From contig NZ_WBVO01000001.1 of the NCBI RefSeq assembly GCF_008933115.1, positions 434,001 through 498,000 of the forward strand: 64,000 nucleotides of DNA, given 5' to 3'. The position numbers were made by a program, and so were the translations under genes. Source of the DNA: Phaeocystidibacter luteus (lineage in GTDB: Bacteria > Bacteroidota > Bacteroidia > Flavobacteriales > Schleiferiaceae). How positions within the stretch are numbered: the first letter of the stretch is position 1; the number at the start of each line of letters is the position of its first letter. The notes below the pieces were generated by a model. The model was not told the origin of the DNA. It worked only from the letters and a program-made list of their open reading frames with translations, and searched no databases. This document shows, in pieces, positions 1-9,263 of this stretch.

Positions 1-74
1 AAATTCTGTAAGAAAGAACAGTCGCTCTGTTTATCAATCCTTTAGCAATTTGTGCACATCCAAAACAACCCACT

Positions 75-731
75 ATGAAAAAGACAGCCGCAATTCTATT
101 CTCTCTCGTAGCCCTCTCGTTTACAGCCAATGCTCAACGTTGGACAGAAGTTGAAGTATATGGCGGTACTTCATTCGTACAAGGAGAAATGCAAGAGAGC
201 GCTATTGGTTTCAACAGTCTTCGTCCAACCTTTGGCGCAGCTATCCACACCAGAGCGAACAAGAGTAACTTCATGTCATTCGGCGGCTCATTCAACACGT
301 ATTCCATGAACACCACGTACATGGAAGACAAGAACTGGCTTTCGGGTCATAGTGTTGAAGGGATGGCATACCAAGCACAGCTAAGTATGCGCCTTATCAT
401 GACAGGCAGAGACGACATGAGATTCATGAAGGGAGCCTTCCTCACGTATTTTGAAGCAGGACTGGGTGCGCACTTCGCATCATTCCGCTCTACTTACCCG
501 CCGGACGTAATCGTGAAGAAAACAGATATCGATCGCCCAACTCAAACCGTAGTTGCGCCACTGGCTTCTGGCACTTTAGGGTTCCAATACTACTTCAACT
601 ACAAGATGGGTATCAACTTTAGACTAACTGGACAAGCGGCTGGAACAGATTACCTCGACGGTATTCAAGGAATCACCGACGCAAACGACTACTTAATGTC
701 GGCCACCCTCGGAATGACATTCGCGCTTTAA
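75..731 (+). CDS. Secreted/outer-membrane beta-barrel-like protein
   Basis: The first 20 or so residues form a clear signal peptide ending ANAQ, so the protein leaves the cytoplasm. The rest (about 198 residues) is rich in alternating aromatic and small residues with Gly-Gly and Gly-Thr turns, and it ends in an aromatic/Leu strand (GMTFAL). That is what small Bacteroidota outer-membrane beta-barrel proteins look like. There are no catalytic motifs. It appears monocistronic, with a strong terminator 22 bases past the stop. A structural or porin-like role is inferred; I do not recognise the exact family. Confidence 0.8.
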   Translation: MKKTAAILFSLVALSFTANAQRWTEVEVYGGTSFVQGEMQESAIGFNSLRPTFGAAIHTRANKSNFMSFGGSFNTYSMNTTYMEDKNWLSGHSVEGMAYQAQLSMRLIMTGRDDMRFMKGAFLTYFEAGLGAHFASFRSTYPPDVIVKKTDIDRPTQTVVAPLASGTLGFQYYFNYKMGINFRLTGQAAGTDYLDGIQGITDANDYLMSATLGMTFAL

Positions 732-753
732 CCCACGATTCTATACAATACAT

Positions 754-780
754 AAAGGCGTCTTAGTGGCGCCTTTTTTT
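754..780 (+). terminator. Rho-independent terminator
   Basis: The stem AAAGGCG/CGCCTTT has a 9-base loop and is followed by a T run. It lies just after the upstream outer-membrane protein gene. Confidence 0.85.
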
Positions 781-791
781 ATATAGATAAC

Positions 792-1202
792 ATGAAAACA
801 ACGGTTCAAATTTGGGATTGGTCAGCCCTTTCAGCATATTTACGCCTGCAACCCCCTACTGGCCACCTATTTATGACCCCCTTTAAAATTCTTGAGGACC
901 ATTACGGTTTCTCGGTGCTATCGCCTTACAAGAGCGTGCTCAAAGCTGCTATCACCCCTCCGCTAGATGCGAAGGGAACGATAGTAAAGGAGTGGTTATT
1001 TAGAAAAAACAAGCTGCGTAGCGGAAGTGAGTTCTTTTCCGTTTTCTCGGATGACGAACTCACCATTCTCCTCAACAAATTTCAAGACCTTGCCCACAAG
1101 AAGGAACACAATCATTCAATGATCGATTCTGATCAGTGGTTGCACCGCGCTTTTAAAAGATCGATTTCCAAGCTGGTGAAGCTTGGCTCGAATCTGATCT
1201 GA
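792..1202 (+). CDS. Hypothetical protein, 136 aa
   Basis: I do not recognise this protein. It has no signal peptide and no clear membrane span. The C-terminal third is basic and helical, with K/R-rich segments around residues 100-130. It starts 12 bases after the T run of a terminator, so it needs its own promoter or readthrough. A histidine kinase gene follows 58 bases downstream on the same strand, so co-transcription is possible. Its length and an uninterrupted frame support it as a real gene, but no function can be given. Confidence 0.55.
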   Translation: MKTTVQIWDWSALSAYLRLQPPTGHLFMTPFKILEDHYGFSVLSPYKSVLKAAITPPLDAKGTIVKEWLFRKNKLRSGSEFFSVFSDDELTILLNKFQDLAHKKEHNHSMIDSDQWLHRAFKRSISKLVKLGSNLI

Positions 1203-1260
1203 TATTTCTGAAATCCATAGTTCGCTTTCTCTCGTATATCTCACACCTAAAGAGATAATT

Positions 1261-2304
1261 ATGGCCTCGTTGTATGACAAATTGAATTCTCTCTCCACGC
1301 TCCGTAAAAGTTACCCGCTTAAGTTCTTAGCGGTAGCCTTTCTTGGAATACACCTCCCTGTCATTGGGTTAATCGTAACCATTCAGTTTACTGATTTGGC
1401 ATTAAGGCCATGGCTAGCTGTGCTTATTGTGGTTGGGGTAACCCTTCTATCTAGCATATTAACACTCTTCATCTTAAGAGAGTTAACACTACCCATTCGT
1501 CAAATTGCTTCGGATGTGGAGCGCTATAAAGCCACTCGAAAGCTCCCGAATTGGAATGCTTCTGGTGCTGATGAAGTTTCTTCTCTGATGCGATTGACAG
1601 AGGATGCTCTTCGATCGTTGGAAAACAGTAGAATTCGACAGGAAGATCTTTCCATGCTTCTTTCACACGACTTAAGAAGTCCAATTGGTGCGGCGATTGG
1701 CTTACTGGAGGTGCTTCCTGAACTAGATGATAATGAGAAGGAATTAAGGCTAAAGGAATTACAACAGTTAATGCGCGACCAATTGGCATTTATTGATGTC
1801 GTACTGGCCATTCAGAAACATGAAAACATTTCAGCCTATGACGAAATGGGCGATGTTTCTATCCTTCATTCAGTGAAAGAGGTGGTCGAAAGCTTGTCTA
1901 CTAGCACAAAAAACAAGCGTATCAATATCTCCGTATCCGTGCAAAACGAGCTCGTCAGGGCAAACCAGAACATGTTGCGCCAGGCACTCACCAACTTGCT
2001 GACGAATGCCTTAAAGTACACACCGGAAGGTGGTCAGGTTCGAATTGTTGGTAGGCCAGATTACAGTAAACACTATCTCTTAAGCATAGAAGATACCGGC
2101 ATTGGGATGTCTGAAGAAACCCTGAACGGCCTATTCAATCGTTCGTTCAATGACCATATGAAAGGCACACGAGGAGAGTCTTCTATGGGGTTAGGACTGT
2201 ATCTAACTAAAACCCTTCTTTCCAACCAAGGCGCTTCCATTCAGGCGGAAAGTCAAGGCGAAGGACAAGGCAGCAAGTTCAGTGTTTCATTAAAATTGGC
2301 TTGA
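1261..2304 (+). CDS. Membrane sensor histidine kinase
   Basis: This is a two-component sensor kinase. Two membrane spans (about residues 22-42 and 50-72) are separated by a very short external loop, so sensing is probably within or near the membrane. A HAMP-like linker follows at about 74-125. The dimerisation/phosphoacceptor domain carries SHDLRSP with His136. The ATPase domain shows the N box (NLLTNALKYT), the G1 box DTGIGM and the G2 box GLGLYL. No response regulator lies next to it, so its partner is elsewhere. The next gene is a metal-cluster gene with its own promoter, so functional coupling is unproven. Confidence 0.92.
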   Translation: MASLYDKLNSLSTLRKSYPLKFLAVAFLGIHLPVIGLIVTIQFTDLALRPWLAVLIVVGVTLLSSILTLFILRELTLPIRQIASDVERYKATRKLPNWNASGADEVSSLMRLTEDALRSLENSRIRQEDLSMLLSHDLRSPIGAAIGLLEVLPELDDNEKELRLKELQQLMRDQLAFIDVVLAIQKHENISAYDEMGDVSILHSVKEVVESLSTSTKNKRINISVSVQNELVRANQNMLRQALTNLLTNALKYTPEGGQVRIVGRPDYSKHYLLSIEDTGIGMSEETLNGLFNRSFNDHMKGTRGESSMGLGLYLTKTLLSNQGASIQAESQGEGQGSKFSVSLKLA

Positions 2305-2324
2305 TCTTAACTTTTTGGGGTTTT

Positions 2325-2351
2325 AGTCCATTTTGAAGATTTGTACATTTG
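2325..2351 (+). promoter_or_regulatory. Bacteroidota-type promoter for the metal cluster
   Basis: TACATTTG at 2344-2351 matches the Bacteroidota -7 box TAnnTTTG, with a T-rich -33 region about 19 bases upstream. Its position argues that translation of the following gene starts downstream of it, at GTG 2357. Confidence 0.5.
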
Positions 2352-2356
2352 TATTC

Positions 2357-2755
2357 GTGAAAATTCTTAGACAAATACTAGCGCTACTGTTAGCAACCAC
2401 GATGCTAACCTCGGCAAGTCCAGCTACATGGAATGGACATTATTGCGGAGGAGAGCTTATGGAGAGTAGCTTTAGTGAGAAATTCACCCCTTGCTGCCCG
2501 GTCGATTTACACACTTCTAACGAACTTCAACTCAAGCGGAATTCATGCGATTTCGAAATGAAGTCGTTCAACGGATACGACCACTCTACTACCCCACAAA
2601 ACTCTGATTTACAACCTGTAGCTATTGCTACATGGGAAAGCCTACCATTCGACCTACACGTCGAAAACCACCCCGATTATTTCATTCCACGTTCGAATGC
2701 CCCTCCTCTTACGGGTAGGCAGATTTGCGAACGCTACGACAGATGGCTTTTGTGA
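2357..2755 (+). CDS. HYC_CC_PP family secreted protein
   Basis: The protein carries the signature order of the Bacteroidota HYC_CC_PP family: an HYC triplet soon after the signal peptide, a CC pair about 15 residues later, and an APPL segment near the C-terminus. Members are commonly encoded beside heavy-metal genes, as here. An N-terminal hydrophobic stretch acts as a signal peptide. I chose the GTG at 2357 over the ATG at 2333 because a -7 promoter box covers the first codons of the longer version. The next genes encode an HMA-domain protein and a TonB receptor. The paired cysteines suggest metal binding, but the biochemical role is not established. Confidence 0.8.
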   Translation: MKILRQILALLLATTMLTSASPATWNGHYCGGELMESSFSEKFTPCCPVDLHTSNELQLKRNSCDFEMKSFNGYDHSTTPQNSDLQPVAIATWESLPFDLHVENHPDYFIPRSNAPPLTGRQICERYDRWLL

Positions 2756-2804
2756 GAATTGATTCCCCACCAACGAATCAATTTTTAATCAAAAACATCA
2801 TCTC

Positions 2805-3176
2805 ATGAAATTTTCATTCATTTTCACAGTAGGTCTAACTTTCCTACTATCCACACAAGTTTCTGGTCAAACTCAAGACACAACCATTCTCGTAAACGGC
2901 ATTTGCGGTATGTGCGAACGCACTATTGAAGGTGCTTGCGACATGGACGGCGTTGAAAGCGCGGAATGGTCTAGCGAAACAAAAGAGCTTAAACTAACGT
3001 ATGACGCTTCGGAAGTTAGTCTGGAAGACATCAACACTTCCATTAATGAGGCAGGTTACGACACGGAGTACTCTACAGCCTCCGAAGAGGCGTACAACAG
3101 TATTCACAACTGCTGTAAATACAGAGATCCAGAAGTAGTTCGCGCTCACGAAGAGAAAGTTGGCAATCGCCAATAA
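2805..3176 (+). CDS. Periplasmic heavy-metal-associated (HMA) domain protein
   Basis: A signal peptide (ending near VSGQ) precedes one HMA/ferredoxin-fold domain whose metal loop reads GICGMCERT, giving the CxxC pair that binds Cu(I) or similar soft metals. The C-terminal extension contains a CCKY motif that could add thiol ligands. At 123 residues it is a single-domain chaperone, not a P-type ATPase fragment. It sits 50 bases after the HYC_CC_PP gene and 11 bases before a TonB receptor, so the three probably form an operon that binds and moves metal between the periplasm and outer membrane. Copper is the likeliest metal (inference). Confidence 0.88.
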   Translation: MKFSFIFTVGLTFLLSTQVSGQTQDTTILVNGICGMCERTIEGACDMDGVESAEWSSETKELKLTYDASEVSLEDINTSINEAGYDTEYSTASEEAYNSIHNCCKYRDPEVVRAHEEKVGNRQ

Positions 3177-3187
3177 TCGATAAAGGT

Positions 3188-5416
3188 TTGAACATGTATA
3201 AGCAGTTGCTCGGGCTGCTGTCTATGTTGATCTTTTCGACATTAGGCGTGCACGCCCAAATCACAGGTGTTGTGTCCGAATCCGCTACAGGTGAACCTAT
3301 ACCTGGAGCTATAGTCATGTGGCACGGGACGGATGTGACTACCACTACAAACCCCAATGGAGAGTATTCCATTGAAAAGCCCGCGGGTGCTTCTATGCTC
3401 ATGGTACACGCCTCTGGGTATGGAACGCAGAACAAATCGGTCATTTCACGAAAGGGTACAATCAATTTCAACCTCCTCACGAACACAGAACTTGAAGAGG
3501 TTTCGATTACCGAACGCGGTAAGGAAACAGGAATTGACCTCGAATCGGCTCAGATGCAAATGAACATCAATCGTTCAGAGCTTCGTAAGGCAGCTTGTTG
3601 TAACCTGAGTGAGAGTTTTGAAACGAACGCCTCTGTAGATGTGAGCTTTACGGATGCCGTTACTGGAACTAAGCAGATTGAGATGTTGGGCTTAGCCGGA
3701 AGGTACGTTCTCATTCAGCGCGAAAACATCCCCTTTGCACGAGCTCTTAACTCGAATATGGGGCTATCCCTCATTCCTGGACCTTTTGTGGAATCCATTC
3801 AACTCACCAAGGGGTTGAGCTCGGTTGTTAATGGCTATGAGAGTGTTTCCGGGCAAATCAATGTAGAATTCGAACACCCGTCCCAAGAGTTTGACTTCAT
3901 GTTAAATGGATACGTTAATCAAGGTGCTCGCTTTGAAACGAACGCGTGGATAAACACTCCAGTTTCCGATAAGGTAGATATGGGAACACTCGTTCACTAC
4001 AGCAATGTTCCATTTGCTCAAGATCGAAATGGAGATGGATTTGCTGATATGGCTACAGGAGAACAATTCAACCTCCACAACCGCTGGAAATACCTTCTGA
4101 ACAATGGATGGGGCGGGCAAATTGGCTTCAATATCGCCAGCGACACACGGACTAGTGGGCAGACCGAAGATGTTTTCGACGAGCCAGGAGTAACACCTTG
4201 GTTGTTCGAACAAAACACAACACGGTATGAGCTATTCGGTAAAAACGGCTGGGTAAGTGCCGCTCCCTATAGAAGTTTGGGACTCGTTTACAACGTGAGT
4301 TCCCAAAATATGGAAGCGAACCTTGGCGACAGATTACTTCTTACTCGCCAAAACACAGCGTACTTCAACAGTATTTACCAAGACATCTTCAGCAATACGT
4401 TCCACAAGTACAAAACGGGGGTTAGCTTGCAGTACGACAATATATCTGAGTACTTAGATACCGCTGGCGGATTGTCTCAAATCTTCTATAATACCGAAAG
4501 AACTGAGGTTGTTCCTGGAGCCTACTTTGAGTATACCTATTCAGGAGACGGACCTTGGACTGTTGTTTCTGGAGTACGTGTAGATTACCACAACTTATTC
4601 GGAACCTTGATTACGCCGAGGATGAACGTGAAGTATCAAGCTACTGAAAATACGACGTTGAGGATTGGCGGTGGACGAGGTATGCGCACGGCAAACGTAA
4701 TCACAGAGAACATAAGCGGCTTAGCGAGTGGTCGAGATTTTGCCATCTTGGGATCGAACACTATTCAACAAGAACGTGCTTGGAACGTAGGTGCTAGTGT
4801 TTCGCAGGTATTCCTACTTTTCGATAGAGGCGCTACGGTATCCGTAGATGGATTCTTCACGTGGTTCGAAAATAAGATGATCGCCGATTACGATCTGCGT
4901 CCTTATGAATACTCCGTTTACTTCGCTGAAGGTAGTCGTAGCACTTCCCTCCTCGCCCAACTGGACTTTGAGCCCTTGGAAAACCTGGAGGTTCGCGTAG
5001 CATACAAATACCTCGATGCGAGAGATGCATTTACAGGCGGAGAAGACCAAAGTTTTGGTGTACCAACACACAGAGGCTTCTTGAACCTTGGATATCATTT
5101 GGACGAGAGTGGCTGGAAGTTCGATGCCACGTACAATTGGTATGGATCTAGAAGATTGTTGAGCACGGAATACTATAGTGAACCGCTTGACAATTATTCG
5201 CCATCCTTCTCCATGGTTCATCTTCAAGTGAATAAACGATTTGGCAAAGAATGGGACGTGTATGCAGGGGTTGAAAACCTCCTCGATTATCGACAAGAAA
5301 ACCCCATCCTAAACGCCGACAATACGAAAAGCCGAAGCTTTGAAACCAATCGTGTATATGGTCCAATATTCGGCCGTATGTTATACTTGGGTTTCTATTA
5401 CAACTTCAACGGCTAG
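3188..5416 (+). CDS. TonB-dependent receptor with carboxypeptidase-like N-terminal domain
   Basis: The order is: signal peptide; a CarboxypepD_reg-like domain (about residues 25-100, starting ITGVVSE); a plug domain with the stretch IEMLGLAGRYVLIQ and a typical VESIQLTKGLSSV segment (about 120-220); and a 22-strand-type barrel ending in an aromatic residue-rich strand. The 742-residue length is normal for the family. It is the last gene of the HYC_CC_PP/HMA cluster, which makes metal or metallophore uptake the best guess. SusD is absent, so it is not a glycan system. A terminator follows. Confidence 0.92.
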   Translation: MNMYKQLLGLLSMLIFSTLGVHAQITGVVSESATGEPIPGAIVMWHGTDVTTTTNPNGEYSIEKPAGASMLMVHASGYGTQNKSVISRKGTINFNLLTNTELEEVSITERGKETGIDLESAQMQMNINRSELRKAACCNLSESFETNASVDVSFTDAVTGTKQIEMLGLAGRYVLIQRENIPFARALNSNMGLSLIPGPFVESIQLTKGLSSVVNGYESVSGQINVEFEHPSQEFDFMLNGYVNQGARFETNAWINTPVSDKVDMGTLVHYSNVPFAQDRNGDGFADMATGEQFNLHNRWKYLLNNGWGGQIGFNIASDTRTSGQTEDVFDEPGVTPWLFEQNTTRYELFGKNGWVSAAPYRSLGLVYNVSSQNMEANLGDRLLLTRQNTAYFNSIYQDIFSNTFHKYKTGVSLQYDNISEYLDTAGGLSQIFYNTERTEVVPGAYFEYTYSGDGPWTVVSGVRVDYHNLFGTLITPRMNVKYQATENTTLRIGGGRGMRTANVITENISGLASGRDFAILGSNTIQQERAWNVGASVSQVFLLFDRGATVSVDGFFTWFENKMIADYDLRPYEYSVYFAEGSRSTSLLAQLDFEPLENLEVRVAYKYLDARDAFTGGEDQSFGVPTHRGFLNLGYHLDESGWKFDATYNWYGSRRLLSTEYYSEPLDNYSPSFSMVHLQVNKRFGKEWDVYAGVENLLDYRQENPILNADNTKSRSFETNRVYGPIFGRMLYLGFYYNFNG

Positions 5417-5436
5417 TTCGAAACAACACTCATGAG

Positions 5437-5461
5437 AAGCCCTGCTCCGGTAGGGCTTTTC
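5437..5461 (+). terminator. Rho-independent terminator of the metal cluster
   Basis: AAGCCCT pairs with AGGGCTT across an 8-base loop, followed by TTTTCT. It ends the TonB receptor transcript. Confidence 0.8.
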
Positions 5462-5498
5462 TATGATTTGAAATGATTAATGTTTAAACACGAAAGTG

Positions 5499-5506
5499 TA
5501 CCTTTG
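5499..5506 (+). promoter_or_regulatory. -7 promoter box (TAnnTTTG)
   Basis: TACCTTTG matches the Bacteroidota -7 consensus 19 bases before the chosen ATG of the DsbA-family gene. I see no good -33 TTG at the ideal spacing. Confidence 0.4.
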
Positions 5507-5524
5507 CATCAAACTTTGCACAGC

Positions 5525-6214
5525 ATGAAGATTGAAATTTGGTCTGACGTCGTTTGTCCCTTCTGCTATATCGGAAAGAGACATTTGGAGATTGCGATGG
5601 AAAATACCGGGCTCAAAAATGAGGTTGAAATTGAATGGAAGAGCTTTCAGCTCGATCCACATGCACGCCCAAGTGAGGGACAAACTCTTTATGATTACCT
5701 CTCTGCTTGTAAAGGGATGTCGCCCGATCAGGTGAAAAACATGACGAATCAAGTGGTAGAAAGAGCTGCCGCTGTTGGACTGAACTTCGATTTCGATAAG
5801 GCCATTGTAGCCAATACCGAAAAAGCGCACTACGTAATGCACTTCGCCAAGGAGCGCGGATTACAGCTCGAAATGAAGGAACGCTTTTTACGCGCATACT
5901 TCACTGAAGGAATGGACCTTAACGATGTTGACGTATTGGCTGATTTGGCAGTAGAAGTTGGTTTAGACCGAAAGGAAGTTTTAGCATCAATAGAATCAGA
6001 CAAAGCTGCTCTAGGATTTAGGGAAGATGTGCAACTGGCACGTGATTTTCGAATAAGCGGGGTTCCTTTCATTGTGATTGACAGGAAGTATGCGGTATCA
6101 GGAGCGCAACCCATCAGCACGTTTGAGAACGTCTTGAAAGAGGTTGCGGCTGAGGCTACTCCAACCCAAGAGGAATCGGCTGATTCTTGCGCGGTAGACG
6201 ATCCTAATTGTTAA
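5525..6214 (+). CDS. FrnE-like DsbA-family thiol oxidoreductase
   Basis: A thioredoxin fold with an inserted helical domain, as in FrnE/2-hydroxychromene isomerase-like DsbA proteins. The N-terminus reads directly into the first strand and the redox site VVCPFCYIG (CPFC). The cis-proline region is seen as SGVPFIVIDRKYAVSGAQ. There is no signal peptide, so it should be cytoplasmic. I placed the start at 5525 because the upstream in-frame ATG at 5480 would put a -7 promoter box inside the gene. The C-terminal tail adds two more cysteines (DSCAVDDPNC), an unusual appendage that might form a second disulfide. Substrates are unknown. Confidence 0.9.
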   Translation: MKIEIWSDVVCPFCYIGKRHLEIAMENTGLKNEVEIEWKSFQLDPHARPSEGQTLYDYLSACKGMSPDQVKNMTNQVVERAAAVGLNFDFDKAIVANTEKAHYVMHFAKERGLQLEMKERFLRAYFTEGMDLNDVDVLADLAVEVGLDRKEVLASIESDKAALGFREDVQLARDFRISGVPFIVIDRKYAVSGAQPISTFENVLKEVAAEATPTQEESADSCAVDDPNC

Positions 6215-6217
6215 GGA

Positions 6218-7339
6218 TTACCAGAGCTCATACCCTACTCCAAACTCCACCCAGTCAGCTGCACCTCCGTTTAGGGTTTTCAGTCCTACCTGAGCATAAA
6301 GTCCTTCATAGATATCGAACTTGGCTGCTGGTCGGAAGAAGAATCCTCCTTTGCGCTCAGGTGCAGAGAAGTATCCTCCGGCTTGCAAACGAATCGAGAA
6401 AATCCATACTCTGTAGTCGTAACCCAGGTGATATCCGAACATGTTTGGATCTTCATCAAAGGCCACTAGGCTTCCGTCGTAAAAGAAGTCTAAACCGCCA
6501 ACGACGGCGTGTTTCATGTTAAAGAAGTACTGATACTCAAGGGTAATGGACGAGTTGAAGTAGCGGTTACTCGTACCGGCATCTTCGCCATTTTGAGTAG
6601 TTCCTATCGCTGTGTATAGGAGAACGTTATGCTCACTGGTATTCGAGTAATCCGGCCATTCGTTTGGATAATCGGGACGAACGGGAAGAATAAGCTCGGG
6701 ACGAATATCATCATCCACCTCGTTTTGTTGGGTGTTGAAGTGATAACGGGTACCCAAGAATAACCCCATCATATTGAGGCCGTAGTTAGGTTGAAATGAG
6801 CGTCCGTTACTGAAGTGTGTAAAGTCAATTCCGTAGGTCAAATCCAACTCCCTGTTGAGGTTATATCTTCCACCCCATCCCCAGTTAAAGTAAACCGCAC
6901 CTCGCGCACCAATAGCATCGTTAAGCGGGTTATTTTCAGGGTCGTATGGGTTTAAGTCATACGTATAACCAAAGGCTAAATCGCTAATGAAGGTATGCCG
7001 ACGGTTAATTGAAATAGGAAAGCTAAGGAACCCGTAGAGGGCATTGGGCTGACCTAGAATTTCGGGATTCCCTATCGCTCCTGAATACCAACCAAAGCCA
7101 TAAGAAGGATAGCCGTAAGCTCCGGTCCATGCTTGTGTGCCGTCTGTTTGCCAACCCACACGAATTTCAAGGCTACCATAGCCGCTTGACAAAGCACTTT
7201 CTAGGGATTCGCCCGTATAAAAATGGATACCACTGTGACCTCGGGCTTCAACAAACATGAATCTGCCTTTCTTTTCAGACTCTTGAGCAAGCGCGAAAAG
7301 ACTGATACACAGCATCAAAATGGTGGATTGGAATTTCAT
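6218..7339 (-). CDS. Acyloxyacyl hydrolase / PagL-type lipid A deacylase family protein
   Basis: A signal peptide is followed by a beta-barrel-like protein. The catalytic His-Ser and downstream Asn of PagL are visible in THFSNGRSFQPNYGLN (about residues 175-190). PagL enzymes remove the 3-O-acyl chain of lipid A in the outer membrane. At 373 residues it is longer than Pseudomonas PagL (about 150-170), as is usual for the Bacteroidota acyloxyacyl hydrolase group, and the barrel may be extended. It converges on the DsbA-family gene with only three bases between the stops. Activity on lipid A is inferred from the motif. Confidence 0.75.
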   Translation of the reverse strand: MKFQSTILMLCISLFALAQESEKKGRFMFVEARGHSGIHFYTGESLESALSSGYGSLEIRVGWQTDGTQAWTGAYGYPSYGFGWYSGAIGNPEILGQPNALYGFLSFPISINRRHTFISDLAFGYTYDLNPYDPENNPLNDAIGARGAVYFNWGWGGRYNLNRELDLTYGIDFTHFSNGRSFQPNYGLNMMGLFLGTRYHFNTQQNEVDDDIRPELILPVRPDYPNEWPDYSNTSEHNVLLYTAIGTTQNGEDAGTSNRYFNSSITLEYQYFFNMKHAVVGGLDFFYDGSLVAFDEDPNMFGYHLGYDYRVWIFSIRLQAGGYFSAPERKGGFFFRPAAKFDIYEGLYAQVGLKTLNGGAADWVEFGVGYELW

Positions 7340-7374
7340 GGTCAGCGGTTTTGTTGTACCACCAATTTAAGAAA

Positions 7375-8343
7375 TTACTCCATCCAGTGAGGCTTCCCGT
7401 ATTCAGAATGTTGTGGATAAGAAAGGATGTGCCTTTCGTACTTAGGGGCGTAAATATCCTGCGTCATAATGAGGATACCGGTTTCTTCTACATCACCAAA
7501 TTCATCGTTGATGGACGTCCCGAAGGTGTGCATCGTATCCGAAAGGTTCATGTAGCTGTTGATCAACGGTGGAATGTTGAGTCCTTTGCTACGGATGAAT
7601 GTGTTTAGCAGAAGATATGCCTCTTTGTAATTCTTCCCGTCAAACTGCTTTTTCCAAGGTGCCAAGTCTGACTCTCCAACTAATGGATTGATAGGCATCG
7701 CAAGATTATCTCTATCAGGGAAATACACTGCTAGAAAAGCAAGTAGCGCATTGCGCGCATCTCGATCATAAGTCGGATACATCGTCACCTTACCCAACAG
7801 ATATTTGATGGATTCATTGCGATAAATCACAGCGCCCAATCCGTCCCATAAATTATCTAGTGCGAATAGACCTTTTTTAGATTCTTGACCCTTTTGGTAC
7901 TTAGGTTGAACGAATGAACGTCCAAGTTCTAGCGTTTGTGGGAGGTAATTTTTAACGAAGTTGTCTGAGAAATTGAAGAGGTGATTGGTCGCTAGAAGGT
8001 CCATCCCCTTCGCTTGCTTGTTGATTTCGCGACAGTCGAGAACGCGGTAACCCGCCATGACTTCGCTGTCTTCTTCATTCCAAACAATGACTTGGCTGTA
8101 TGGGAATTCAGAAGTGTCGTAATGGTCGATATCGAGCGCAAGTCCCGTTCCTCCACCAGAAGCGCGGAAGGCCTCTTCTCTTAGTCTACCAATTTCATGC
8201 ATCACATTCGGCGCATCTTTGGCCGTAATGAGGTGCACTTCATTTTGCCCCTTATTGGTATAACGGAGAAAGGTTCCTTCATTGAGCTCAGCTCTTACGG
8301 CTGAAACTTCAGCAGGATCTGCAATCTTCTCCATTTCAATCAT
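7375..8343 (-). CDS. glsB: GNAT-family N-acyltransferase for amino-acid lipids (GlsB/OlsB-like)
   Basis: The protein has the OlsB/hemolysin-like GNAT fold. It contains AGYRVLDCREI, the LELGRSFVQPKYQ segment typical of this branch, and the LWDGLGAVIYRN region. These enzymes attach a 3-hydroxy fatty acid from acyl-ACP to glycine or ornithine, the first step to glycine or ornithine lipids. The upstream gene encodes the partner O-acyltransferase with a 4-base ATGA overlap, matching the glsB-glsA arrangement known in Bacteroides. The amino acid used cannot be read from sequence. Confidence 0.8.
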   Translation of the reverse strand: MIEMEKIADPAEVSAVRAELNEGTFLRYTNKGQNEVHLITAKDAPNVMHEIGRLREEAFRASGGGTGLALDIDHYDTSEFPYSQVIVWNEEDSEVMAGYRVLDCREINKQAKGMDLLATNHLFNFSDNFVKNYLPQTLELGRSFVQPKYQKGQESKKGLFALDNLWDGLGAVIYRNESIKYLLGKVTMYPTYDRDARNALLAFLAVYFPDRDNLAMPINPLVGESDLAPWKKQFDGKNYKEAYLLLNTFIRSKGLNIPPLINSYMNLSDTMHTFGTSINDEFGDVEETGILIMTQDIYAPKYERHILSYPQHSEYGKPHWME

Positions 8344-9173
8344 TTATCTTCAGTGTTGCCAGCTAATGCGTACATCTCTTCACGTACGTAATTAGCCCAT
8401 TCGTTCTGTGTCTTCGATTTATCGAAAGTACTAGCAGGTATAGGTTTGCCAAAGGTAAGTGTTATCGTTTGACCTTGTTGCTTGTACATCTCATTCGCCA
8501 AGTAGAACATCTCTAAATTGGCCTTGATTCCGAATTTCTGTCTAAATCTGCTCAGATTGTAAAACCAAGCTGAGTTCTTTCCGTCAATATGCACTGGAAT
8601 CACATCTCGCTTGTACTGCATCGCCTTTGAGATGAAGCTCTTTGTCCACTCTAAGTCTTGCACTTTACCCTCTATCTTCCTTGAAACCAAGCCGGCTGGG
8701 AAAACCATGACTGCACTATCCGAAGCATAAGCTTCATCAATAATCTTTAGTGCCGCACGAGGATTGGCGCCGTGCTTATTAACCGGTATAAAGAGGGGTT
8801 GGAAGTTCTCAACATTCAAAAGGATATCATTTACGAGAAACTGCATATCGCTCCTCACCTTTCCTACTGCGGCCATGAAGGCAATACCATCAAGACCACC
8901 CAACGGGTGATTGGCAGCAAGGATAACCCCGCCTTCTTTCGGAATGTTCTCAAGCCCTTTAGTAATCAATTTGATTCCTACGTGGTTCACCGCTTCGTTC
9001 ACGAAATCAACGCCATGAAGGTGTCCAAAGTCGCGCATAGCACGATTGAGGTCATCCTCATGAACGATTCGCTTGATGTAGCGTAGAATGAATCCTGGCA
9101 TCCACTTAGCAAGCTTTGGGTTCTTGCTATGGATCACCTTCTTTATGTCTATATACTTGTCAGGAGTGCTCAC
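8340..9173 (-). CDS. glsA: PlsC-like O-acyltransferase (GlsA-like)
   Basis: A glycerophosphate-acyltransferase fold with the HX4D catalytic motif seen as NHPLGGLDG (about residues 110-118) and the FPAGLVSRK substrate motif (about 179-187). It lacks clear membrane spans and is 277 residues, normal for soluble or peripheral PlsC relatives. It is translated just ahead of the GNAT N-acyltransferase with overlapping stop/start codons. The likely job is the second step, O-acylation of the lyso amino-acid lipid at the inner membrane. A general lysophospholipid acyltransferase is the alternative. Confidence 0.82.
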   Translation of the reverse strand: MSTPDKYIDIKKVIHSKNPKLAKWMPGFILRYIKRIVHEDDLNRAMRDFGHLHGVDFVNEAVNHVGIKLITKGLENIPKEGGVILAANHPLGGLDGIAFMAAVGKVRSDMQFLVNDILLNVENFQPLFIPVNKHGANPRAALKIIDEAYASDSAVMVFPAGLVSRKIEGKVQDLEWTKSFISKAMQYKRDVIPVHIDGKNSAWFYNLSRFRQKFGIKANLEMFYLANEMYKQQGQTITLTFGKPIPASTFDKSKTQNEWANYVREEMYALAGNTEDK

Positions 9174-9263
9174 TGGGCCTTATCTGAATGCGCAAATGTA
9201 ACGATTTCACCACGTCGAGTGTTTATCTGCAAACCATGGTTATTCAATAGCCATTGTTAATTC

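Noticed and set aside
5477-5842. Minus-strand frame opposite the FrnE-like gene
   Set aside because: Antisense to a clear CPFC oxidoreductase and without any protein motif.
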